From NCBI GenBank assembly GCA_020432595.1, contig JAGQGA010000005.1, positions 1 to 30,715 of the forward strand: a stretch of 30,715 bases of DNA, given 5' to 3'. Made by a program: the position numbers and the translations under genes. Positions 1 to 12,000 of this stretch are shown piece after piece. Origin of the DNA: Anaerolineales bacterium. GTDB taxonomy: Bacteria > Chloroflexota > Anaerolineae > Promineifilales > Promineifilaceae. Each line of letters starts with the position of its first letter. The first letter of the stretch is position 1. The notes under the pieces were generated by a model. That model saw only the letters and a list, made by a program, of their open reading frames with translations. It was not told the origin of the DNA and did no database searches.

Positions 1-3000
1 TAGATCAACAAGGTTAACCGGATTGTTATATCCGTAACTATAGCGATTAAACCCTTGGGGGTTCATCGGGTCAGGGATAATAGTGTCGGCACTAGCAAAG
101 CGGCCAATGCCGGGTACGAAGTAGCGGGCATTCATATACACCAGCCCCAGGTCATCGTTGTGCTTGTGGCCGGTAAAGCCTCGGTCACTCACCGCCGGGT
201 TTGTCTGCGGCTTCGCCCCGCGATAGCCGCCAAACGGCAAGAACCGCGCCACCGAATCCGGCACCAGGGTGCCTTGCAAGGTCGGTCTATCCTGCCCATA
301 GCTCAACGCCGTCGCGCTGCCCAAATGGTCACCGTGGACATAGAATAGCCCCGTAAAGGCGGGGTTGTCAATCAATTGCCCCTGGGCATCCTCCGCCACC
401 ACCCGCGTCGCCACCACCTGGCCGCCAAAGCGGTAGCTAATGCGCCGCACCACCTTGGCCGTGTTGGCCACGCTGTTCAGCACCGTCACCGTCCCCGTCG
501 CCGTGTCGCTGCCCAAGGTATTGCTCACCGTCAGCGTCACCGTATACGTCCCGGCGGCACTGTAGGTGTGGCTGGGGTGCTGCACCGTTGCCGTTGCCCC
601 ATCGCCAAACTCCCATGCCCAGCTCGTCGGCTGCCCCGTAGACAGGTCGGTCAACGTCACCGTCAGCGGCACCGTCCCGCTAATCGGCGTCGTGCTAAAG
701 TTCGCCACTGGCGCTCCCAGCGTCACGGTAATGTAATCCACCTTTGTCACACTCATCGTGCCGCCATCGTTGTTGACCGTCAACGTCACCGTGTAGCTTC
801 CCAGCTCAGTGTAGACATGCGTCGGGTCTTGCTCCGTACTCACCGTCCCGTCCCCAAACTGCCAGAACCAGGCCGTCGGGTTGCCCGTCGAGTCATCGCT
901 AAACACCACCGTCAGCGGAGCCGCCCCTGCTGTGGGGTTGCCCACAAAGTCGGCGGCGGCCGGGGGCACCACCGTCACCGTCACCAGCGCCGTGTCGCTC
1001 ACCCCGCCTTCACTCAGGCTGTAGGTAAACGTCACCACCCCCCCAGACCCCAGCTGGGGCGTATAGGTAACCGTGTTGTCGCCGTTGACAACCGCCGTGC
1101 CACTGCTCGGCGCACTCTCAATCGCCACCGTCGGGCTGCTGCCATAGCTATCATTCGCCAAAACGGGTACCGTCACCGCTACATCGTTATCCGTCGTCGC
1201 GGCATCGTCAATGGCATTGACCGCCACTGTGTCGCTCACCGTCACACATGCTGAAAACTCCGACGTGTTGCCACTGGCATCCGTCGCCGTCGCTGTCACA
1301 AACTGCCCCAGCGCCAACGCCTGCGCCACCGTTGTGGTAAAGGTGCCGTTCCCCTCAGCATCGGTCGTCACCGCCACCGCCTGCAAAAACGTCTCCCCCT
1401 CACCATACCCCGATGAGTTGCAACTGCTATTATTAAACAGTTCCACCGTATAGCTTCCATTTGCCGCCGTCTGCAGCACCCCCGCCACCGTTGTCTCGCT
1501 GGCACCCGGCACCGCATAGGTTAGCACCGGGTAGTTCTGCAAATGATTGGCACCATTGTCAGTATCCAGGGAATCGTTATTGGTCACCCCATCATAACCA
1601 AGGTCAATACCTAAGTTTTCATTAGCGAAAATTTCGTTATTTTCTATCCGATTCCCTGTGCTGGCTATGCTTGAGAAAGGCGACGAGTTATTCTGGACGA
1701 CAATCCCATGGCTATTATTAAAAGCGATACGATTGTTACTTATTACATTGTCACTAGCACCAATAGTTGTTGCCCCATGGCTGGCAATGAGTACACCCGC
1801 ATCCCCACCATTTGGCAAAGCCAGTTGACCACTACTGTCAGTCCCAATGTAGTTCCCCACGATCTGATTCCCGACCGCTTGATGCGGTGATCCCCAAGCA
1901 CTATAAACATAAGTATCAACAGTGATCGCCCCAAAAAACAGACCACCGTTACCTGATACAACATTGCGTTCAGAGGGAGTAGCCCCTCCGACCACATTGT
2001 AGTTAGACCAAGAGATGTAGATACCAGCATCTCGATTGGCAAAGGAAACCTGGCCACTACGATCTGTGCCAATAAAATTACCCTTTATTTGATTATTATC
2101 TGCTCCATCTAATAAACCAATGCCTTCATTGGCTGAAGATAAGATGTTGCACGCTCCTGTACACGCGCCACCTGGTGTTGTTCCTGTGTTACCGCCAATT
2201 AGATTGCCAGTTGATGTGCGCAAATAGATGCCTCGCAACCGATTCGGAATCTGAGCAGAACCTGTCACATCGGTTCCGAAATAGGAACCTTGGACAATGT
2301 TGTTGTGTGATTGGAACATGTACAGGGCTGTAGAAAAACCTGAAATAAGATTGCCTTCCCCCGGATTTGCCCCCCCAATCAGGTTGGAATTGGTATTCGT
2401 CATCCAAATGCCAACATAGAGACCCGAGCTATTTGTGAGACCAACAGTTCCTGTCACATCCGTACCCAAGAAGTTACATTGAACTACGTTATTACCACCT
2501 GTTTCTAAGAAGATGCTTGCCTCAAACCAATTAATTATTAAGCCCTTGATTGTGCTATTTCCGGCTGCAATATACAGTCCCTTGGCACCTGACGTTAGGC
2601 TTCCATCTATTTCAATCAGTGGCTGGAACGGATCACAGCTAGCTCCCGGCTGGCTGCTGCCGTCAATGATGACCGGGTCTGTGATGGTTGGCAGCTGCGT
2701 CGACGGCTGGATAGTAAAGGCACCGGTTACGGCGTCGTAGCCAGCATCACTGGTGGGAATATTAAATCGAATGGTTTGTAAATCAGGCAAGCTGTTGGCA
2801 TCGAGTATCGCCTGGCGCAACGACCCTGCACCACTATCAGCCGTGTTGGTAACAATCAGCGCACTGCCCGCCTCCACCGTAATAGTCACAATTGCCGTGT
2901 CGCTAGCCGCCCCTTCATTCAGTCGATAGGTCAGACTAACCACACCGGTAACTCCCAACGTGGGGGTGTAGGTAATACTGTTGTCCCCGTTGACAGTCGC

Positions 3001-6000
3001 CGTTCCGCTGCTCGGCGGCGTGTCAATCGTCACCGTCGGATTCCCCCCATACACATCATTGGCCAACACCGGCACCGTCGCCGCCACATCATCCGTAGTC
3101 GTCACACTATCATCCCGTGCCTGAACTGACACGGTCAGTCCACTACCTACCGCATAGTAGGCCACCGCACGTCCTCGGTCAATCAGTGCCCCACTGTCAT
3201 ATTGCTGCTGCCCAATTAAAATATCGAGCCAGCCATCTCCATCCACATCGCCAGCACGTCCCACCGTATGACCAAAACGAGCATCATATTGTGTACCAGA
3301 GGCCACCCAACTTGGGATATCAGATGGACCTTGGCTGCTGCCCAAGAATAGGTACGCTTTGCCTTCGTTAGTGTTGGCTATATCATATTGGTCAGCCCCA
3401 ATTAGCACATCGCCATAACCATCATTATTTACATCACCAGTCCCAGCAACTGACCAGCCAAACGCGGCACTTTCTTGCCCACCATAACCTGTCCAAGCTG
3501 GCACCGCTGCCAAACCGCTGCTGCTTCCATAGAACAAATCAACCCGCCCTTCATTGGAAAGTGTTTGTTGATATAGCCGGGCACCAACAATAACATCGTC
3601 GTACCCGTCCCCATTCACATCCCCTGCTGTGTCCACCGCAGGCATACCAGTTCCTAAATTAGTGCCTCCCTGGCTATGTTCATACGTCCAATCCGCCTCG
3701 TTACCTGGCCCATTGGCTCCTCCATAATAGACAGAGACACCTCCATCACCACTCCCAACATGATATTCTCCAATAACAATATCGCTATAGCGATTAATAT
3801 CTGTAGAAAGTTCATTCAGATAACCTGCGCGACGAATACTATACCCAAACCAATCATCACTGCCTTCGCCATAGGCGACCCAAGGTGTGTTTTGGCGCGT
3901 TGCTAACCCAGTTGCCGATCCATAAAAAAGATAAACTTTTCCAGCATCTGGGATTCCATCCACATCGTAGCGATTGTCGCTCACCAGAATGTCGTCATAG
4001 CCATCCCCATCAACATCCCCTGCAGCCGCGATATCATGCCCAAAGCGGCTATTATCTTGCTCTCCATCCATTATCCAGTCAGCATTTGTTTGCAAACCTG
4101 TAGAGGAACCGTAATAAACATAGACACGCCCCCTAATAATGCCATCAACCTGATACTTCCTCGCGCTAACAACAACATCATCATAACCATCGCCATTTAC
4201 ATCTCCAACACCATTGACTTTCCAACCAAACCAAGACTCTAATTGTGTATCAACAACTGTCCAAGCAGGTGTTGTTGTTAAACCTGTTGTAGACCCCAAA
4301 TACAAATCTGCCGAACCAAACCCCGTTTGAAAATACGGCTCATCCAAACCCAGCCCTGGTGCGTAAGTAAAGCGCCCCGATCCCACAATAACATCGTCAT
4401 AACCATCGCCATTCACATCTCCGGCCAAAGCAACACTGTAGCCCAATCGCGCACACCCATGTGCCCCCTCAACCTGCCAATCTGGAGTCGGTACCGGGGT
4501 GGTGGCGGCCTGCGCCGAGCTGTCTGTCACCGTCACCGTGACCGTCGCAGTATCGCTATTGCCAGCACTATCGCTGAGCGTATAGACAAAGCTATCGTCC
4601 CCATTGAGGCAGTTGCCAACCGGGGTATAGGTAATGGTATGGTCACCATTGACAATGACGCTGCCGTAAATGGCTGCGGTTGTGATGGTTATCGTCACTG
4701 GGGTACCAACGGGATAGGTATCATTGTCTAGCACCGAGAGTTGGGCAGGATTGCCCGCCGTCGTCGCCGCTGAGTCATCTTGCGCCACAATCGTCGGTGC
4801 AGCAGCAGTTGTCACGACCAACTCCGGCGGGTTGCTCCCCTCCTTACTGTAAAAGTAGACGCTATTGGTGGAGCTATTGCTCATGCCAAAGCTTACCAAC
4901 CCACCGGTGGTGACCCCACTGGTCACATCTAGCTCAACCCAGGTGCCGTTGCTGACTACCCCTAAAGCATCCAGAGGGGTAGCCCCCAACGCCGGGGCGT
5001 TGCTGTAGGTGAGTCCATTCTCTGTCCAGGGACCGCTGCCATCAGCATAGTTGTTGGACACAACATAAACGTCTCCCCCATCATCACTGCCATCGGTGAC
5101 ATAGAGCTGCAGCGTGGCCTGCTGGACACTACCACTCAAAGAAGAAAGGTCAAACTGCAGATAGACGCGATATTCTGGGCTGCCAGCTCGATTGCGGATG
5201 GTGCTGGCACTGCCACCAGATGTACTCGTTGGGCTAGAACTGCTAATATGGCTATCCTGCGCAGGATTGAGCGTTGTTGTAGTCGTGCCACCCCCACTTT
5301 GCACCGTCACATTCACGGTAGCGGTGTCTGTCCCACCGTTACCATCGCTAATGGTGTAGGTGAAGCTGTCGGCTCCGGTGTAGCCGGTGGCCGAGGTATA
5401 GGTCACGGTTGTCCCATTGTGGGTGGCCGTCCCATGGGCAGGGTTGGAAACGGCCGTTATCGTCAGCGGATCCCCATCTGGGTCGCTGTCGTTGGCCAGC
5501 ACGGTCATCACCGTCGCCTGTTCGCTGGTTGCAGTAGCCGTATCGTCGGTTGCCGTCGGGGTTTGGTTGCCGCCACCCCCACTCTGCACCGTCACGTTAA
5601 CAGTGGCGGTGTCTGTGCCACCATTACCATCGCTAATGGTGTAGGTAAAGCTGTCGGCTCCGGTGTAGCCGGTGGTCGAGGTATAGGTCACGGTTGTCCC
5701 GTTGTGGGTAGCAGTCCCATGGGCAGGGTTGGAAACGGCCGTTATGGTCAGCGGATCACCATCCGGGTCACTGTCGTTTGCTAGCACGGTCATCACCGTT
5801 GCCTGTTCGCTGGTCGCGGTGGTCGTGTCGTCGGCCGCCACCGGGGATTGGTTGCCCCCACTGCCGGTTGCCACAACCAGTTGTGGCGGGTTGCTCCCTT
5901 CCTTGCTGCTAAAGTAGACGCTGCTGGAAGTCAGCGGATTCATGCCAAAGCTCACCAGCCCGCCGGTTGTGACACCACTGGTCACATCTAACTCTACCCA

Positions 6001-9000
6001 AGTGCCGCTGCTGACCACACCCAATGACCCCAGCAGATTGCTGCCCAAGGCTGGGGCATTGTTGTAGATCAAGCCGCCTTCTGTCCAGGGGCCACTGCCA
6101 TCGGCATAGTTGTTGGAGACAAGATAGACGTCACCACCCTCACTGCTGCCGCTGGTGACATAGAGCCGCAGGGTTGCCTGCTGGACGCTACCGCTTAATG
6201 CAGAGAGGTCAAACTGCAGATGCCCACGATATTCCGGGCTGCCTGCCCGATTACGGAAGGTGCTTTCAGTGCTGTAGTTTGTGGTAGGGCTAGAATCCTT
6301 GACATGGGTATCGCCACTCGGATTCAAGGTGGTCGTAGCTGTACCACCCCCGCTCTGCACTGTCACATTCACGGTAGCGGTGTCTGTCCCACCGTTACCA
6401 TCGCTAATGGTGTAGGTGAAGCTGTCGGCTCCGGTGTAGCCGGTGGCCGAGGTATAGGTCACGGTTGTCCCATTGTGGGTGGCCGTCCCATGGGCAGGGT
6501 TGGAAACGGCCGTTATCGTCAGCGTGTCGCCATCCGGGTCACTATCGTTGGTCAGCACGGTCATCACCGTCGCCTGTTCACTGGTCGCGGTAGCCGTATC
6601 ATCGGTCGCGGTTGGGGATTGGTTGCCACCACCACCACTTTGCACTGTCACATTCACGGTAGCGGTGTCTGTGCCGCCGTTGCCATCGCTGATGGTGTAG
6701 GTAAAGCTGTCGGCTCCGGTGTAGCCGGTGGCTGAGGTATAGGTTACGGTTGTCCCGTTGTGGGTAGCAGTCCCATGAGCAGGGGTGAAAACGGCCGTTA
6801 TTGTTAGCGTGTCCCCATCTGGGTCACTGTCGTTGGCTAGCACGGTCATCACCGTTGCCTGTTCGCTGGTCGCGGTGGTCGTATCGTCGGCCGCCACCGG
6901 GGATTGGTTGCCACTACTGCCGGTTGTCACAACCAGCTCCGGCGGGTTGCTCCCTTCCTTACTGCTAAAGTAAGCACTATCCGTTGAGGTATTGCTCATG
7001 CCAAAGCTCACCAACCCACCCGTTGTGACACCACTGGTTACATCTAGTTCAACCCAGGTGCCGTTACTGACTGCCCCCAAAGAATCCAAGGGCGTGGCTC
7101 CCAACGCTGGCGCATTATTATAAGTTAGCCCAGCTTCCGTCCAAGGACCACTACCACTATTGTAGTTATTGGACACGGCATAAACAGAACCTCCATCATT
7201 ACTGCCATCCGTAACATAGAGCCGCAGCGTCGCCTGCTGCACGCTACCGCTTAACGAGGAGAGGTCAAACTGTAGATAGACGCGATACTCGGGGCTGCCG
7301 GCTCGATTGCGGATGGTGCTGGCACTGCCACCAGATGTGCTGGTTGGGCTAGAACTGCTAATGTGGCTGTCCTGCACAGGATTAAGCGTGCTGGCTGTCT
7401 GCTGAACTGGCGCACTTAGACGTCGGGCATTGCTTCTGATTTTACCAAACAGATAGTTGGTTTCTGGCGGACAGGTGCCGGTGCAACCGGCCGGAACAAT
7501 GTTGGAGGGGTCGCTCTCGCCTACTGTGGAAACGGCCGTTACCCGATAGCGATGAATGGATAAGTCACCCGATATGTCACTATAAGTTGGAGCTGTTAAC
7601 CCAATGGCGATGAGCTCGCCATTATCGCTGGCAAAGTTATAGCTACTCCGATACACATTATAGGTAACACCGTTGCTGTCACCGCTATATGTCCAAGTGA
7701 GGTAAACGGCCGTTTGTGCCCCATTACTTATTTCTACAGCATCTAGATTAGTCGGTGCCACAGGAGCAGATGGCGTGGGGGTTGGTCCCACTATCTGAAT
7801 GGCCTCCCGATTTACCTGCTCTTCATAATCTGGGAAGGGCGTATAGGTACGCGACACCTCGTTGCTATAATTCGTGTCACATGCCCCAGTACACTGAATC
7901 GTTAAAATCCGAATCCCGTCCGCATCATAGTAAAATTCAGTTTCCGCACCCGTATTTTGGTTAACCACCGACACCAGCCGATTCTCGACATCAAACGTCT
8001 GTGAGTAACTCCCACTGGCATCCACCCGGAATTCCATATTGCCATTCGCATCATAGGAAAAAGAATCACTACCAACACTGTTAACCGCGTGGGGCTTGTT
8101 ATCACCTGTATAGTCAAATGACTTATTAACCGTTCCTAATGGGTCTGTTCCCGTTATGCTTGTTATATTGCCAATGTCGTCATAGGTGTAAGCTAAAGCA
8201 TACCCTGGCTCACTACCGCTTGCTGCGTCTAGCCTATTTAGGGCATCATAGGTAAACTGCTGGAAATCAGCCGCAGCTTCTCCCGCAACCTGACTCGTCA
8301 ATGTTTCAATATTGCCTAAATTATCGTAAGTACTATAGGTATAGTCCAAAAGAGGCCCATTTGCCCCTATATAAGTCAGTGTTTCCAGCCGGAATAGCTC
8401 ATCCGCTCCATGGTAACCATAATCTACAGCTACCCCATTGCCCAATGCAAACCCTTCATTCTGTAACCGATTGTTGTAAAGGACATTGCTAACCAGCGTG
8501 CCAGCCTGTGTGCTGGACAATCCCGCAGCCATCTGCCCATCATAGCTCATGGTTACCTGGTCACTCCCATCAGGGTAGGTCATCGTCCCAGGGCGGTCTA
8601 AAGCGTCATAGTTACTGTAGCCCATCACAAATGGTGTATGCGCCCCAACTTGCCGTGTCTGTGATACGAGTCGATCACGCCCATCATAGGTGAAGCTATC
8701 TGTAAACTCACCCTCACCAGTTCCGCCGGTTATCGTTTGTACCAACCCTCTATAGGAGCCACTGGAGTAATAGGTATAGTGCGCCAGGCTGGGTTCCCCA
8801 CTCGCAGGGGTGTCGTTTGCACAATCTCCAGCTGGTTTGGTCTTATCTGTCAAACGATTTAGGTTGTCATAATAGAAGCAAAGTGTCTGACCTGCATTGT
8901 CCACCTGCCGTCGCAAGTTGCCGTCCAGATCATATTGATATAGCCAAGTACCCATATCGGGGTCTTCCATCTTGATCTTGCGCCCCAACATATCATAGTA

Positions 9001-12000
9001 CATGGTTATCGTCGTGCTACTATCACCAGGAGGGATAACCTGATACAGGTTATCGCCCCGTGTGTAGGTATAGGTTGTGGCTCCGCCTTCGGGTGGCGCA
9101 ACGGCTCGCAAGCGGCCTAAACCATCATAGGTGTAAACAGTTGTCTGATTTTTTCGATCCTTTACCGACCAGGCCACAGACGACAGGGGCGTTCGTACCG
9201 TTGTGTTCCCATCGGGGTCTGTAGTTGTACCTAGCTCACCAAGCACATCGTAGTCAAAGGTAGTTTTTTCTCCCTGAGATAAGCTATGGCAAGTGGTCGG
9301 GGCATTCAAAGGCTCGCTTTGGCAACCTACCTTACCCAAAACATTATAGGCCATGGTGGTGTAGATAGTTCCCAAGCTACTGTGTAGACCGGAAATGGCT
9401 TGTGTAGTGGCCCGCCCAATTCCATCATAAGTCGTTGTTGTGGTCACCCCACCCTGCACCATATCAATGGTCAGAGGTGACGTGGTGTCATTGTAGACAA
9501 AGGTTGTCGGCAAACCTGCCGCTGCGCTTGGGGTCGTACTGGTCTCAAGGCGGCCAAACGAATCATATTCGTAGCTGCTCGTATTGCCGTCGGGGTAGGT
9601 TACATTACTGACTAACCACGGTAAGGAGGCATTATAACCAAAGGAGGTCGTTTCGCCAGAGGCTGTCGTACTGTCAAGCAAAACGGGATTGCTACTATTC
9701 CATTGGCTGGTTGTTATTTTACCGCTAGGCGTTGTCGTTGAGGTTAATTGCCAAGCCTGTCCACTGCCACCCCCTGCACCACCATATCCTTGGTGTACTG
9801 TCAGCCACGCCGCATCACTACATTCACCACCGCTGTAAGGTGGGTAATAAGGATTGGGAACACCTCCACCGAGTTCAGCAGGATTGTTATATGTATCGAT
9901 AGCGGTTACAAGACCCAAGGTTGGCACTTGCCCAGCCGGGTTGCCGCAACCTGCGCCATCGTAACGATACTGCATCTTAGAGGCAAGCTCTCCATCAATT
10001 GTTGTGGTCACTTCCCAGGGTAAGCCAACTAGCCAATAGCCTGCCGCCGGATTAATGTTTTGCACATATTGGGTAGTGGTTACACGCTGTGCATTGGGAC
10101 TGTTTTCAGTCACGGTGGCAGGATTGCCATAAGCGTCATAGCCGCTATATATGGTTGTTGTCGTGGTTCCTGTCCCACGAAAATCTTGATGCTGGGTCTG
10201 ATTAAGTACGACAATCTGGGTGTTTGGTACGGGATGCAAACCCCAAGTATTGGTTGCTTTTTGCCATCCAGGGATTTCTACGCTAAGAATACGGCCGTTT
10301 AGCGGCCAATCATCATTGTATGTTTGATTAGCTCCATATTTTTCTTGCTTTGCAAATACAGTAGTTTGGCTATGATGAGTAACACCATTCTCCTTGACCG
10401 TGCTAACCACTTTTTGAAAGCCGCTAAAAATTTCAACACCGTTGCTATCTGGATAAACACTATAAATCACGTGATGGGCATCGGCACTATCATAAGTATA
10501 AGTCGTTTGGTAAGATGCCCCCATACCATCAAAGACCGTTTTATCCTTAACAGGATTCACTCGATTATCCGTTACAGTGCTGATGTTATATTTAACAGCT
10601 ATTGCATCGTCATAATCAAATGTCACCGTAGGGTTTGCTACCCCACCAGACGGCGGTGGACCATAAATGGTAAACACCTTGCCCATATATGGATGGCAAC
10701 GAATATCTGGATATGAATTATCAAAGTCGCCCGTTTTTAGGAAAATGTAGCCAAAACTTACTGTAGAGGTTGCCCCCCCAATAAGATTTCCCTGACCATC
10801 CCACACGTCTGATTCACCTAGAATATTCTGCCCGTTTTTGTCTAATTCAGTAATACCGGCTAATAAACCAGCCTTCCACCCCTCGTAATTTTCTGTGTCT
10901 TGGCTCGCACAAACAGCCGATTGTTCGACACCTGGATATGGTGCACCATTTGTGCCTTGTTTACCATATTTTTGCCAATCCCAGCGTAGCTCATATGAGC
11001 GTACAACCCCCATATTGCTAGACGAAGAACCAGCTTCGATAACGATACGGTCAAAATATTCAACTTGCCAGGAAATGGGAGCAGGATTATCGTTGGGCGG
11101 AATTCCACCCAACGCCCCATCGCGATAGGCTCGATGGAAAGTAATTTTATTATTCCCATAGTCTATTTGATTAATATAGCTTGGATTTGTATGGAGTTTG
11201 GAGTTAGGGAGATCATGTTCTGTATAACTATAGACAATAGTATTATCAAACCGATCCGAGGCCTTATCAACACGCCACCGTAAGGCATGCCCATAGCCTG
11301 TATTCCAGGATCCCATTTCTTCCCCTGTTTCCAAGAGGAACCCATCGCCCCGATCCCCAAATAGCTCTTGCTCAGACATAGCCCGATACCCTAGCCGATA
11401 GGTTGCATTCTCTGGTGTCACAACAACCCAATAGGTGTGAGTCTGATGACCTACCTCAGAGGCAAAACCATCTACTGTTCCATCATCCGTATCCACATCT
11501 GAACAGGCCCAAGGAACAGCCGACAAACCCGGTGAAGGTGCCCCGCAATACGCAACATAAATACTGCTATTCCCCTTCAAAAAATATCGCCCCGTATAAC
11601 CATTTGAAGCAACACCATCTTCATGCGTAAGCTCATAGCCTGTGCCACCGATATTTAGTGTAAATTCAATCGTACCCGGATGAGCATGATCATCACTGCC
11701 CCAATAGGCATTTTTGGGGCATATTTTTGTATTCCAGTTACAAAATTTTACAGCCTGTGAAACTTCCATTAATCCATCTAGCTGCCATCCCCAGCCAAAG
11801 GGATCGCTTTGAGCATAATGATCAATTATGCCGTTAGAACCACCACTGTGGTAATTGAGCGAAAGATTGGGCTGAAAGCCTGCTGCCCCCGGCGGAATAA
11901 GCAAAGGGTAATTATAGGTGGTTGCCCCTGAAAATTGTGCTACTGTCGGTTCATGAAAAGTTGGAACCCAACCAACAGGCATATCTGGATCTGTCTCAGG

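Noticed and set aside
376..1254. Plus-strand 292-codon open frame
   Set aside because: It is antisense to the PKD/Ig domains of the RHS protein and reads as His/Arg-rich nonsense; the minus strand shows clear domains.
5296..6905. Tandem repeats considered as CRISPR or integron-like array
   Set aside because: They are in-frame Ig-like domain repeats within one coding sequence, far longer than CRISPR units and without spacers.
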